Of a stretch of 64,000 nt of DNA, positions 1 to 10,489 are shown in pieces. Every line of letters starts with the position of its first letter. The first letter of the stretch is position 1. The notes under the pieces were generated by a model. That model did not search any database, had not been told where the DNA came from, and worked only from the letters and a program-made list of their open reading frames with translations. A program made the position numbers and the translations under genes. Source of the stretch: Metridium senile (Eukaryota; Cnidaria; Anthozoa; Actiniaria; Metridiidae). The stretch is taken from NCBI GenBank assembly GCA_949775045.1, contig OX459095.1:35082768-35146767 (forward strand), read 5' to 3'.

Positions 1-1061
1 AGATCATTTCCTTAGGTAGTTGTGTCGGTAATGTTTCCCGATTGATGTCTAGGCATACGCACGCACTAATTAATTCAGCTAGCACTTGGTATTCTTATGT
101 CACTTTGAACGAAGATGTTTTGAAAGAGCTTTTGTTTTGGAGAGATAATCTTGTAAAGCTAAATGGGATTTCAATATGGCCTATAAAAAGTGTTCCAACC
201 AAAGTAGTTTATTCTGATGCTTCCGATACCGGTTGTGGGAGTATACTAGAAACCGGTGGTGAATTATTTCAGCAGAATTGGTATGAATACGAAAGTACTA
301 AAAGTTCTACCTACAGAGAGTTGTTTACAGTTTCATTAGCTCTTAAGTCATTTGTAAATCGTTTAAAATCTCAGACTGTTTTATGGTATACTGATAATAA
401 GAATGTGACCCAAATTGTTACATGTGGTTCTAGAATCGGAGAATTGCAAAGCATAGCCTTTGATATATTTAGCAGTTGTGTAAGAAACAGTATAGATTTA
501 GATGTTCAATGGATCCCAAGAGATCTGAATAGTATTTCAGACGACATGAGCAGGGTGGTAGATTGTGATGATTACACTATTCACGATGATGTATTTAATA
601 TGATCGATTCGGTGTGGGGACCTCATTCTTGTGATAGATTCGCCTGTTACTATAATACTAAGTTGCTTAAATACAATTCAAGGTATTTTCAACCCGGTAC
701 TAGTGGTGTAAATGCTTTTTCGCAGGATTGGTTATACGATAATAATTGGCTACGTCCCCCCGTCTATTTAACGTCTAAAGTGCTCAAGCATTTGAGAGTA
801 TGTAACGCTCAAGGGACTCTGATTGTACCTGTGTGGAAATCTGCGCATTTTTGGCCTCTTCTTTGTTCCGGCGGTGTTCATTGGAATGGGTTCATCCACA
901 ATTGGATGGTTCTACCTAATCACCAAAAACTGTTTTTGAAGTGTAAAGCTCAAAATTGTATATCTGGTAATAAGCCACTGACATTTAATACTGTGGCTCT
1001 GAGGATTGACTTCGGTATTCCTCAAAGGTTTAATAATGCTCAATTTGCTATTGTAATTTAA
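1..1061 (+). CDS. DIRS-like retroelement RT/RNase H, 3' part
   Basis: The frame is open from the window edge, so the gene is cut on the left and the RT palm lies outside. The visible product holds the RT tail followed by an RNase H domain. The RNase H shows a catalytic-type SDAS motif near residue 55, the acidic TYRELF segment, the TDN motif, and NSISDDMSR near its end. After it comes a conserved-looking tail (VYLTSKVLKHLRVCNAQGT, then VPVWKSAHFWPLLC) that I associate with DIRS-type elements of cnidarians. In DIRS elements RNase H converts the RNA-DNA hybrid and a tyrosine recombinase integrates the product. A recombinase ORF follows about 390 bp downstream in the same orientation. The frame shows no stop before 1059, so this half is undamaged. 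Recognition is by motif only; a Ty3-type RNase H is the main alternative, but the recombinase neighbour argues against it. Confidence 0.72.
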   Translation, partial: IISLGSCVGNVSRLMSRHTHALINSASTWYSYVTLNEDVLKELLFWRDNLVKLNGISIWPIKSVPTKVVYSDASDTGCGSILETGGELFQQNWYEYESTKSSTYRELFTVSLALKSFVNRLKSQTVLWYTDNKNVTQIVTCGSRIGELQSIAFDIFSSCVRNSIDLDVQWIPRDLNSISDDMSRVVDCDDYTIHDDVFNMIDSVWGPHSCDRFACYYNTKLLKYNSRYFQPGTSGVNAFSQDWLYDNNWLRPPVYLTSKVLKHLRVCNAQGTLIVPVWKSAHFWPLLCSGGVHWNGFIHNWMVLPNHQKLFLKCKAQNCISGNKPLTFNTVALRIDFGIPQRFNNAQFAIVI

Positions 1062-1446
1062 TGACTATGAAGTTTGTAAGTCATGTAAGTAGAGAAACCC
1101 CAAAGTGGGTAATAGGGATAAAACACGTATCCCACATCCATTGTTGTCCTCCCTCGACCCTAAAGGGGTCCCTTAAATAGGACGATTAGGGAGTGTTGTT
1201 AAGCCCGTAATTGATAGGGAATATATAAATCATGATAACAGCTGCTAAGTAAAGCCTATGATGGTGTGTTATATGACCCGTATGGTACGTAGCTGAAGTT
1301 TTGTATAAAACAGAAACCCTATACGTAAAGTACCTTTGAATTGTAACTAAAGGATTGTATGATTTTGATTGAATTGAAATCCAATAATTAATTCACAAAT
1401 AAACGTTTGACATATAATCATTTGTTTTCACTATGATGTTGATTGC

Positions 1447-2495
1447 GTGTGCGCCTGCGCGTACGTTACGTATTTTGTCCTTGTTTTTTTGTTATTTTCT
1501 TTCATTCCAGATGTGTTCTCTACCGGACCATTCTGGTCTAAAGATTTGTCTGGCAATGTTATTGCTCAACAACTCAAAGAAAATCTAAAGAGCACCATGT
1601 TAGCTTCTAGAGCTGAAGGCATGACCCATCTTTACGAGAGATCCTATAATAAATGGAAGTCGTTCGCCAAAGGAATTCTTCAAGTTCCAGTGCTCCCAGC
1701 AGATCCGTTGCATGTAACACTATTTTTTCAGTACTTGCTAGAAACCTTGAGATCCGCCTCAGCAATTAATTCGGCGTTCTATTCAATTAATTGGGCTCAC
1801 CGAATGTCTGGTTTCTCATCTCCTACAGATCACCCTTTTGTAGCCCTAGCCAGAGATGGTGCCATTAGGTTGCTAAGTAACGGAAGGTCTAATAGGAAAG
1901 AGCCTTTAGACGTACATTTCCTCAAAGATTTATGTGTTCAAGCGAACTTGGACGATTTAGTGCAGTTACGTAATGTTGTTATGTTTGTACTGTCTTTTGC
2001 AGGCTTTCTCCGTAGTTCGGAAGTGATCCAACTGAAGAGAGAAGACGTGATCTTCTCAGAAGGTTTAGTGACTCTGGTCATTAGGTCGAGTAAGACGGAC
2101 CAGCTCAGAGATGGCCAAACAGTGGTTCTCGCTGAATTAAAAGATTCTATCTTGTGTCCTGTGAAATTGTTGAGAAAATATTTCAACAAAGCAAATATCA
2201 ACGTGTGTACTAATGTATATCTCTTTAGAGATATCGTCCGATAAGTTACTCCACATATAGAGAAGCATTCAAAAAAGCCTTTCACGACATCGTACCTGAT
2301 ATTTCCAAGTACAGCACACATTCTATCAGGTCAGGTGGTGCTACCCTGGCAGCGAATTCAGGGATCCCAGATCGACACTTCCAGCGTCATGGTAGATGGA
2401 AATCAACTAAACCTAAAGATATCTACGTAAAGGATTCTCTTAAATCTAGGTTATCTGTTTCGAATACTTTAAGTCTGGCTACGGAACAGTCTTAA
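1447..2495 (+). pseudogene. DIRS-type tyrosine recombinase, one frameshift
   Basis: The recombinase integrates DIRS cDNA by strand exchange. The open frame runs 1447-2244. Homology-like coding then resumes in another frame from about 2230 (YRPISYSTYREAFKKAF) to the stop at 2493-2495. The N-terminal helical domain includes TMLASRAEGMTHLYERSY. Arg I lies in FLRSSEVIQLKREDV. The C-terminal boxes lie after the frameshift: HSIRSGGATLAA (HxxR), QRHGRW (His/Trp) and KDIYVKD (catalytic Tyr). All expected catalytic residues are present across two frames, so a single small indel near 2230 separates this copy from an intact enzyme. The open frame has no ATG at its left end. A polypyrimidine tract ending in CATTCCAG at about 1509 looks like a 3' splice site, so the true start may follow a splice; the first in-frame ATG is near 1598. 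Confidence 0.75.
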
Positions 2496-3152
2496 TTCAT
2501 GTAATTTCACTGGTTAATAGACTAATTTTGTTAGCACTTAATTGTACAGGAATGCAATCCTTCACGTTTTCCCTACCTTTAATATCTATAGGTATGTTGC
2601 GTCTGACTGGCCAACATGCCCAAGTATCGATGTTGTTGAGTATTATTGTGTAATGTAGGTAAAATATGTAATTTATGTAAATTAAGGAACGAGATTGCCA
2701 TAAATTGATATTTTGCCGGCAAGGAACAATACACTAGGGATAGTCGCAGTGCATTATGGGTCAGTATATAAGTAGGAGTACGTTAGGATTTGAACCAGTC
2801 TATGGTCAGTCACCGCCGTCGTCACATCAAAATTTTAGTGCAAATATTGAAATTAGCTAAAATTCGAGAAATTTTCTCTTGTTTATGACGTGTACATAGG
2901 AACCTTTTTACCCCAAAGGTTGCAGTAATGCGTGGTGGGGGTACACGTTTCCCATTTTTTTCCAGTGTGGTTTTTTGGGTTTTACGTGTCCGGCATTCTG
3001 CTAGATATATATAACGAGTATGATAAAAATTACATGTACTATAACGTTAACTCCATTATCAATAAGTATGTGAGGTATCAAGGTTTATCCTATATTTATT
3101 CGTTGTACGACACTTTGCTGTGTATTATGATATCGTAAGTAAACTGTATGAA
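2496..3152 (+). other. Non-coding, possible DIRS 3' terminal region
   Basis: No convincing gene is present. The stretch follows the recombinase stop and includes a TATA-like box (TATATAA at 2766-2772) downstream of a CATTATGGG motif. This would suit a promoter in a DIRS terminal repeat, but the matching left terminal repeat is outside the window, so this cannot be tested. A 68-codon ORF at 2932-3138 has no recognisable similarity and looks like chance. Confidence 0.35.
2766..2772 (+). promoter_or_regulatory. TATA-like box in putative DIRS terminal repeat
   Basis: TATATAA followed by GTAGGAG. It lies about 270 bp past the recombinase stop. Its function is inferred only from position and sequence. 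Confidence 0.25.
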
Positions 3153-3225
3153 TAATACTTATGTAATTAAAAGGATACTTAATCAATTGTCTCACGATTG
3201 AGGTCATTGGTAGAAATACCGCAAC

Positions 3226-3256
3226 GTCTCGACTGCAATCTGCTAGTCTTCATCAG
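3226..3256 (-). ncRNA. Degenerate hammerhead-ribozyme-like core
   Basis: Reading the minus strand, CTGATGA (3256-3250) is followed by a 4-bp stem, GACT/AGTC (3248-3245 with 3234-3231), and then GAGAC (3230-3226). A hammerhead core expects CUGANGA, stem II, then GAAA; here GAGA replaces GAAA. Penelope LTR-like repeats are known to carry hammerhead motifs. I did not establish stems I and III or a cleavage site, so this may be a dead or chance match. Confidence 0.35.
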
Positions 3257-3304
3257 GCGATGGTGTAGACTGGATGATGGTTGTCTTATACACTGTTCGT
3301 AGGA

Positions 3305-4270
3305 TTATCGGCGCTGTGATTGGCTGACGCGTGATGTCCCAGCATGCTTCTTGATTGTTGGCATCCACGCTTCCGGTAGATCAATGCCGCAATCCCTATT
3401 GATGTTGTTAGGGTGTAGTCGGATCTGAATGGCTTCCTTGACTCTGCGTGTGTGCCAATGTACGTCTTGGTCGATGTATTTGACGTCTTTCCAGCTCAGG
3501 TTGTGTCCGGTCTTGTGGGCATGTTCGGCTACGGCCAGTCTTACATCTCTTTGGTGTTCTTTCAGTCTTTCATTCACGGGTCTTCCGGTTTCTCCGATGT
3601 AAACTTTGTCGCATTTACCGCATGGAATCCTGTAGACTACGCTGTCTTTCCTTTCAAATGGTATTGGGTCTTTCGGTCTTACCAAGTGTTTGCGTAGAGT
3701 CGTATCAGATCTAAAGACTGTGTGAATGCCATGGTGTTGAAGGCCACGGCTTAGACTCTGAGATACTCCATCTACGAAAGGTAGTACAGCTAAGGATCTG
3801 TGAGTCTGTTGGTCTTTCTGGCGGGCTGGACGGGTCTTGGTAACTCTCTGCAAGAAAGGTGTAGGATAACCATTAGAATTAAGAGCTGAAGCGAGATGTT
3901 GTTTTTCACTTACCATGCCGTTTGGTTTAGTAACGACGCGAGACGCTCTGTCGTATAAACATTTCACAACTCCGCGTTTTACTGACTTGGGGTGGTGTGA
4001 GTCATACGCAAGGTACTGGTCTGTATGGGTGGATTTTCTGTAGACGCTTGTGTAGAGACGGCCGTTGGGATCCCTGTGTACTAAGGTGTCGAGAAAGGCG
4101 ATCTTGTTGTCATTCTCGGTTTCCATGGTGAAACGGATGGAATCTTGTTGGCTGTTCAGATGGACAAGTAGGCTATCTATGTGTGATCTGTTCACAACAA
4201 CAAAGGTATCGTCGACATAGCGTTTCCAAACTCTCGGTCTGTGTTCTTGTTCTTCTTCCAATGACCTCAA
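3305..4270 (-). CDS. Penelope RT fragment plus GIY-YIG endonuclease
   Basis: A 321-residue open frame. It begins just upstream of the RT catalytic box (RYVDDTFVV, about residues 17-25). The Penelope thumb region follows (IAFLDTLV, YTSVYRKSTHTDQY, ending near CLYDRA). The C-terminal GIY-YIG nuclease domain starts at VVYRIPCGKCDKVYIGETG (about residues 210-230), with the following Arg-rich helix RPVNERLKEHQRDV and a downstream AEHAHKTGH segment. In Penelope-like elements RT copies the RNA while GIY-YIG nicks the target. The first ~400 residues of a full-length protein are absent, so this copy should not be active alone. The initiating ATG lies inside the right inverted repeat and probably is not a natural start. 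Confidence 0.85.
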   Translation of the reverse strand: MRSLEEEQEHRPRVWKRYVDDTFVVVNRSHIDSLLVHLNSQQDSIRFTMETENDNKIAFLDTLVHRDPNGRLYTSVYRKSTHTDQYLAYDSHHPKSVKRGVVKCLYDRASRVVTKPNGMVSEKQHLASALNSNGYPTPFLQRVTKTRPARQKDQQTHRSLAVLPFVDGVSQSLSRGLQHHGIHTVFRSDTTLRKHLVRPKDPIPFERKDSVVYRIPCGKCDKVYIGETGRPVNERLKEHQRDVRLAVAEHAHKTGHNLSWKDVKYIDQDVHWHTRRVKEAIQIRLHPNNINRDCGIDLPEAWMPTIKKHAGTSRVSQSQRR

Positions 4271-4348
4271 TCGCGAGACAATTGATTAAGTATCCTTTTA
4301 ATTTCACATTCCACGATGAATAACCTATTTCCTTCTAATACTTATGTA

Positions 4349-4710
4349 GTACAACGGGCAGATGGATAAGGTGGTGATAAAGTTGTAAATCAAGCAGAGA
4401 TGCAAGTTTGTCCCAAGCCAATGTTGGAAGTATGACAGCGACAGAGACCGATAGGTGGACAGCCAGCTCGAGTTACAGAACCTGAGGACTCATCAGATGA
4501 TGATGATGACAACATTTGAGGATTGACCATTGCATTTCAACCAAGAATGCATGAGCCTGCTGACAATGCCAACGACAATTACAGTGATACTACATCAGGA
4601 GAGGAGCAAGATGCACCAACTTTACGACGGTCAAACCAGTCAACTGCAGGACAACATAGTAACCGTTACAACCAACCAACATCTGCACTTCGCCACTGAA
4701 GATGACTTCC
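4349..4710 (+). pseudogene. Possible LTR-retrotransposon pol C-terminal tail
   Basis: Broken reading frames encode GGQPARVTEPEDSSDDDDD followed by LRRSNQSTAGQHSNRYNQP. The second motif (RRS..STAGQHSN) resembles the extreme C-terminus of Ty3/gypsy- or BEL-type integrase polyproteins. Stops and frame changes interrupt it. No integrase core is visible upstream, where the Penelope element sits. This is a weak remnant call. Confidence 0.35.
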
Positions 4711-4799
4711 ACAAGAGGGACATCATTGGACTTGCTCAAGGACGAGACAAGCAAAAAATAAGGGGCAAGTGCGACAGCGTCAAAAAGACAATATTTTAG

Positions 4800-6160
4800 A
4801 ACATTTAGTAACTATTATTAATTGGTTTTCAAAGATAATTTTACGTAATCGAATGAACAGGAAATATCACTATTTCCTTTTTCTATAGTTAGTTTACCAG
4901 GACTTGCAAACAAACGACGTATTTCCTTAGTTTATTAGTTAAGCCGGATGTTTATCATTTGCTTAGGCATAGAAACATGGCCTGACAAAGGCCACAAGAA
5001 TGTACGATTTCATATAAATATATGTTGCAAACAAGCATTATTTAGTGTAGTCTTTAGTAGAGGACAGATAAACATCGAAAGGAGCTTTAACAGGATAAAG
5101 AACTTTCTTTGAAGCCAGGTACGATCTTGTAGACTTTTATTCATCTAACCTAAGATAAATTTATGTTAGAATAATTGTAAACTTTAGTATTTTAGTATAG
5201 GAATGTCGATTTCATGTCATAATTGACACATTGTATTTTTAGTAATTTGTTTTAGTACGTAAACTCGTAAATTACTCTAAATCGTTAGTAAATATGTCCT
5301 AAAGCTAAAACAGTAACTATCTAAACGTTATTCAAGCTTTTTCTTTAAATTACTAGAGTACAAAAACTAAAAGTGTGCAATACCTTGTACTATTTACCAC
5401 TAAATAGTGTTGATTAAACCGAGAACAAAAGAATTTGCATAATTTAGCAGTATTTAGTGGTATTTACGTTGCACACTTTTAGTATTTGTACTCTAACGTT
5501 GTAAACTAGTAAAATACCGCGTTAAACCAGTAAAGTCTCGCATTGCGTAATTAACTAGTTTTCGCATAGTAAACTTTGCTTTTAACCTAGTTTTAGTCGC
5601 TCAAACACACTAATATATAGCCGTAGGAAATACAGTAATTGCAAACCGGGAATTGACCTTTAAATTGTTGTTTTTAAACCCTATAAATACACCTTTTGTC
5701 TTATAAATTACAGAGGTCACGATGTCGACCGCGTGGGTTTGAATCGCTCAGCCATAACCCATTTAACATGTGTAATACGCTACAGTTGCATATTAAACAC
5801 TTACCTAATCCATGATAAATCCTTTATGTAATTTTTCCATTGGTTTCCATTAGTTTTTCATTGATAAAAACGGCAAATAACTAATAAATTACTGTAAAGA
5901 TCTAACCCATAACTCGTAAACAGATAAAGTAATTAGCATATTATATTCAAATTACTTGTGACGAAACTTCCGTTCTATTTATAACTTAGTACAACTAGAC
6001 ATATTCTTTGTAGTTTGTTTTCAATTTTAATAGTGTTTTACTAGTCAATATTTTGTAATTAATTAATAGATTATATTCAATTGAGAATAGCATATATCTT
6101 ATATATATTTTATTATTCTTTTAGATTAATGCTGTAAACTCATTCCCGTTTTAATTGATG
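4800..6160. other. AT-rich non-coding stretch
   Basis: No gene seen. The stretch is very AT-rich and holds one clear hairpin element (5355-5494) and many short TTTAGTA-type words. It could be the LTR or flank of the preceding pol remnant, but no paired repeat was found. Confidence 0.4.
5355..5494. repeat. Short hairpin (MITE-like) repeat
   Basis: The left arm (5355-5384, starting AGAGTACAAAAACTAAAAG) is matched in reverse complement by the right arm (5459-5494, ending AGTATTTGTACTCT). An inner pair of TTTAGTGG/CCACTAAA words also matches. The ~140-bp unit with about 30-bp arms is typical of a miniature inverted-repeat element. Confidence 0.6.
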
Positions 6161-7202
6161 TGTCAAATTCTGTTTTATTTTCAATAAATATTATTGTCAA
6201 AACTACTTGCAATCTGACTCATAATTTGTGTGCCTTGCCGCAAGATGACCAAAGATCCCCAAAAATGATCCTCAGATTCTACAATCTCTGGTGGAGACAT
6301 GCCATACAGTGCCGCAGAGTTCTCACACCCCAAAGAACCTGACATACAGAAAGCTTTTTGGCGCCTACTTCCACAGCTTCGTGGCACATGCTCCTTTTCT
6401 GCTTCGTCAAGTTTCACAAAGATCAACCAATGCAGAAATGTTTGAAAGGCTTTTTGAAAGACTGTAAGACATTACTGAAAAGACATCAGTTGACGATCTA
6501 AGCAAGAATGCTGTATTACATGTTCAGGTGGAAAGTGCAAATACAGAATCCCATACCATCTTCAAAGAAGAGAGATAAATCACCAAAATAGCAGTCTTTG
6601 CCACGGGTGGGAACACCAACTCTTCACCAAAGATTTCATTGAGCAATATGCTTGAGACTGGCGACTTTCAGTTAAATCCTCAAAGTCATTTAAAGAATTT
6701 AAAAGAACTGTACATTTCATACGTATAATTCCTTAATCTGATGAATTCATTAATAAATTTTGTAAATAGCATAATATATAATGTAATGTAATGTATTGCA
6801 ATATAGCAATTTTCACATATTTTAATCTACAGCTTCCATGAAAAGATTTTTTTTTTTTTTTGAAGGAACTAGCTACCGTGAATAAATAAAGATGAAAAAC
6901 AAAAGAAAGAGTATTGCAGATATGCCGTATACTACTTATCAGCACTAACATTCATAATGTTGCAATTTTATACTCCTGGTGCAGATATTTCAAGGCTGGG
7001 TTGAAATTGCAAAAGTAACGCGCAAGGAAGTCTTTAATGATGATGAAGAACAGAAGAATGACATATTTGATGTAAAGGTAATTATATAAAAAGCTCTGAA
7101 ACTGATAAATGTATGATGTTTCTTCACAAAACCCCTAAATTTACATTTTACTATGTATGTTCTAATTTCCTAACATCAACTGAATAGCAAATTTATTATT
7201 AC

Positions 7203-7203
7203 T

Positions 7204-7235
<32 letters not shown>

Positions 7236-7245
7236 TACATCATCA
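7203..7245. repeat. (CAT)n microsatellite
   Basis: Near-perfect trinucleotide run of CAT units within the intron between the first two well-preserved exons of the protease pseudogene. Confidence 0.85.
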
Positions 7246-8035
7246 TTATAACTATTATTTTTCTAAATCTTTAGTGTAAAATATGGGGTCTACAACTGCG
7301 TCATGTGTTTGGTGTAACACTGGGAACAGGGGACTACGGTCATCTTACTGTTGACCATAGTTCTATGCTTCTAAGACTTCACCGTTCATTTGTGAACTAC
7401 TCTAATCAAGGCTTTGAATCCTCCCACAAGGTACATAGAGCTCTCTATTCAAGAGCAACAAGCCATCACAAAGCTGGAGTTGTTCACCCAAGTAAGTACA
7501 TAATTAGTATTTTATTGTTAATTGTTGTTACATGTTGTATATGTTGATGGTGAAGTCATTGTAATGAAATATATTCTGTAGGTTTATACACTTATTACAA
7601 TTTTACTTGGATGTGTAACAGTAGCACATTAGAGGACGATGAGTTAAGTGTGACCCATAAATGTTCACTGTTATATTATACATAAGCTGAAAGCATGCAA
7701 GTAGTTGGGTACACATACAAGTAGTTGGGTAACATCATTTACCACAGTTCACCTAATTAACTATTCACAAATTTGCTACATGTTCAGTTGGAAAATGCCT
7801 ATCAACCATTGGTAACACTCTTAGTAATAATAAATAGGTAAGCCTAAAATTAATATTCACATTCTTTAAATAGTTGATCAGATAATGACACACTGGCTGT
7901 CGGAGATGATGTTGAAGTTAAGGTTCCAGTTTGTTAAAGCTAAAGAATGTATTTTATAAAGAAAGTAAGTGTTTTATAAAGTACCTGACTTTTAAGAAAA
8001 GCTAAGACAAAAAATGATGACTGGTTTATAATTAA

Positions 8036-8152
8036 GAAATGAAATATGTCTTCTGTGTTTTGACGCGTTTATGAAAACTGAGATGCGATTAGGAGAATAT
8101 GAGAGCAGATCAGTTTAAAGACAAGACAAAGTCGAGTGTTTGGACCTGCTCG
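8036..8152 (+). repeat. Dispersed repeat copy A
   Basis: About 117 bp that matches 42931-43049 in the same orientation with scattered mismatches. Shared landmarks are GTCTTCTGTGTTTTGAC, GAGAGCAGATCAG and GTCGAGTGTTTGGACCTGCT. This copy lies in the intron before the split exon of the protease pseudogene. Element type unknown. Confidence 0.7.
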
Positions 8153-9162
8153 AGAATTCTCCGAAACGATTTTTTTTTTTGAGGTTTTCATAAGCCAGTT
8201 TAAAAAAACAGTAGACTTGTTTCATTTCTTTTATAAAATAACAATCGCGTGAAAAGACGAAATGACAAAATTCGTTTGACAATGTCATTTCTCCCTACGT
8301 TGCATTTCATTGAAAATTGCCAATTAGGGCGCATGAAAGAACAAAATGAAAAAAAACTGACCTTTGAATGAGCGCACGTGCTTGAAAATGGTGTGGGTGT
8401 GAAACACATGTTGTTGACTAATCAACGCGCGCATACTATCCCAATTGTTTTGTAAAGGGTAATGAAATACATTGGACGAATTCCAACTTTATATTTACAG
8501 GGAAGAAAACCTTCTATTTTAGAGGTTGTGGTTGGACAAGCAAAACTGTGTTATGTGACAACAACGACTACAGATGGATGACCACTATTGTTCAGCTGTT
8601 CAATGATCTTTATGGAGGAGACTATCTGCACTATGTTTATCAGAAAGAAAGGGGGTGTAGAGTTCAAGAAATTGATGACCCTACATATCAGTACAACCAT
8701 GATATCTGGGAGGAAAATTATAGTAAAGCAATTGAAGGAGTGTCTTCCCCAAAAAAGAAAGTACCTGTATCAAAAAGATGTCAACTTTATCAGAAAGAGT
8801 TGGATGCCAACTCTACAAGTGATGCAGATCAGTCTGGCTGTACTTCATTACCTTCAACACCTCAGAAACCTTTAAACGTGGCTCCAACTGTAGTCCCTCC
8901 TCAAGAAGTAACACCTTCAACACCTCGGAAACCTTCAAACGTGGCTCCAACTGTAGTCCCTCCTCAAGTAGTAACCCAATATGCCATCCAAACTTTCACC
9001 ATGTTGACACGCAAAGAGTTTGCAATGACCCAGATCCCTCCAATATCAAAAAGTCTGCATTGCCAGATCAAAGGTATTTTTGGTACTTTCCACCCCCAAG
9101 ATGCTACCTATCTTAGAGAGAGGCCATCTGAATCCACAGTGAACAAGGCTTATGTAGAACTA

Positions 9163-9190
9163 GGCCCTGCGCACGGTGTTGGTGTACACG
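9163..9190 (+). repeat. Left terminal inverted repeat
   Basis: Begins GGCCCTGCGCACG and continues through TGTTGGTGTACACG. One mismatch against the right end. Preceded by ACTA at 9159-9162. The protease ORF reads through it into transposon sequence until 9252. Confidence 0.9.
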
Positions 9191-9584
9191 AGCGTTTCAA
9201 AAAATGTAATGCTACGTTTTGTGCTGTAATTTTGTTATACAATCGTCTTTAAGCTCAAAACTTTGAGAAATTATTGTTTGAAGCATGGACATACTAAAAA
9301 TCATAATTGTTTTCTATGGAAATGTACATGCTTTGTGTAAAACGATAATTCTGAGGTAGTGGTAGAAAAAATGCGTTATTTTGCGTAGTTTTTCGGCTGA
9401 CCTCTTTGTGCTTTTTGCTCTATAATTTTCACGCCTTTTTTATTTAAATCAAATGTGCTACATTATCAAATTGTCCATAAAATTATCTTCAAATTGATGT
9501 CATTTTTGTCTGTATTAAAGTCGCCTGTTTAAAGAAATCAAACGAAAACCAGCATTACATGAAAAACGTGATAAACGTTTTACC

Positions 9585-9775
9585 GTGTTTTTTTGCCTTC
9601 TTTGCCCTTTTTGCCCTTTTTGCCTTTTCTTTTTTGCCCTTTTTGCCTTTTCCTTTTCTGCGTCCTTTGCCGTTTTTGCCTTCTTTGCCTTTGACCTTTT
9701 TGCCTTCTTTGCCTTTGCCCTTTTTGCCTTCTTTGCCCTATTTGCCTTCTTTGCCATTTTTGCCGTCTTTGCCTA
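9585..9775. repeat. Left subterminal TTTGCC array
   Basis: About 190 bp built from TTTTTGCC/TTCTTTGCC hexamer-like units, starting some 420 bp inside the left end. In translation it gives only low-complexity FALFAF/FLPSLP or KKAKRAK strings, so it is not a gene. The right end has the same array inverted (25240-25425), so both point the same way relative to their nearest terminus. Likely role is a set of transposase- or host-protein-binding sites (inference). Confidence 0.8.
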
Positions 9776-10269
9776 TGTCACGCAAGTGTTGTATAGTTCT
9801 TAACACGTGGAACTGGCTTATAATTAATTGCAAAGTTTTGCCCTTTTTAAACTCAAGCTATGTTATTCAAAAAAATATATGGTTTATAAACGACAGTTAG
9901 AAATCGTAAATGTTTCATGTTTTTTCATGTACCGTATTTAATGCACTTTTTTCTTAAAAAGTCAATGAATTTTTCTATTTTTGATTCTACTGTTTAATTA
10001 AGGGCATTTTAAATGTCCGTTAAATTAATTATTTGATAGATATTTAGTATTCACAAGAAATATTGCACAAAATGTTTTTTAAAAAGTCTGAAGGTGTTTT
10101 TTTTTAGGTTACTAGACGCAAAGCGCCCGAGTCTAGACTACACAAGACGGGTGTAGACGGTCTGTCTGACTTCGTGTGTAACTCGTGAGAACCCTTTCAA
10201 ACGTACGCTACAAAATGTACATGTTTAAAAACAATCCATTGGCATTGCTATGCTTTATTGCTCCTATAT

Positions 10270-10390
10270 TGCCTAAATTAATCGCGCTTATTAAGCCTAA
10301 ATCGCGCCAATTTTGCCTAAATCGCGCCAATTTTGCCTAAATCGCGCCAATTTTCCCTAAATCGCGCCTATTTTGCTAAATAAATCGCGC
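10270..10390. repeat. 20-bp tandem repeats with E2F-like sites
   Basis: Units of TTTTGCCTAAATCGCGCCAA with 20-bp spacing at 10301, 10321, 10341 and a variant at 10361, plus degenerate neighbours. Each unit contains TCGCGCCAA, the reverse complement of the E2F consensus TTGGCGCGA. They lie just upstream of the small ORF at 10490, suggesting a promoter-proximal regulatory array (inference). Confidence 0.65.
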
Positions 10391-10489
10391 GCATATACCC
10401 TAATTCGACCCAAATTTGCATTTTCTCTTTTCCGTGTATATAGTTGTATAAGTCCACCAAAGAAATCTAAAACTGATACATATAACGGA

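Larger units (their letters stand above)
3166..4335 (-). mobile_element. Penelope-like element, internally/5' truncated, with TSD
   Basis: A 1170-bp insertion bounded by a 13-bp direct repeat (TAATACTTATGTA at 3153-3165 and 4336-4348). Inside are inverted repeats of about 46 bp with one mismatch, at 3166-3211 and 4258-4304. Beyond the right arm about 31 bp of extra sequence precede the duplication. Penelope elements are known for LTR-like repeats in direct or inverted orientation, a short extension at one end, and variable target duplications, and this copy matches that description. Between the repeats lies only the C-terminal part of the Penelope ORF on the minus strand, so most of the RT is missing. 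Confidence 0.8.
6250..9162 (+). pseudogene. Ulp1-like protease gene, 5' part (split by transposon)
   Basis: The upstream part (about 6250-6720) is decayed coding in shifting frames (HPKEPDIQKAFW, then SQRSTNAEMFERLFERL, then DITEKTSVDDLSKNAVLHV), with stops. Three better exons follow: 6985-7077 (ends DIFDVK, donor GTAATT), 7275-7491 (acceptor TTTAG, donor GTAAGTAC; contains GTGDYGHLTVDHSSMLL and FVNYSNQGFESSHKVHR), and 8501-9162 (acceptor TTACAG; contains FYFRGCGWTSKTVLCD). Phases agree at each junction. The third exon carries a near-duplicate Pro/Thr block (NVAPTVVPPQ twice). The exon stops abruptly at 9162, where the transposon begins, and continues at 25684. I do not recognise the N-terminal domain; GDYGHLTVDH resembles a multicopy family I associate with cnidarians. 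Role inferred only from the C-terminal protease half. Confidence 0.65.

Noticed and set aside
2932..3138. 68-aa membrane-like protein
   Set aside because: AT-driven ORF in a probable terminal repeat, rich in Tyr/Ile, no motif.
8548..9252. Protein continuing to the stop at 9252
   Set aside because: The last 30 codons translate the transposon terminus; the true exon ends at 9162.
9515..9900. Lys/Ala-rich and Phe/Leu/Pro-rich proteins at the hexamer arrays
   Set aside because: They are translations of a TTTGCC tandem array in several frames. The same pattern appears inverted at 25.1-25.5 kb.
10270..10390. CRISPR-like array
   Set aside because: Repeats are contiguous 20-bp tandems without unique spacers, in animal DNA.
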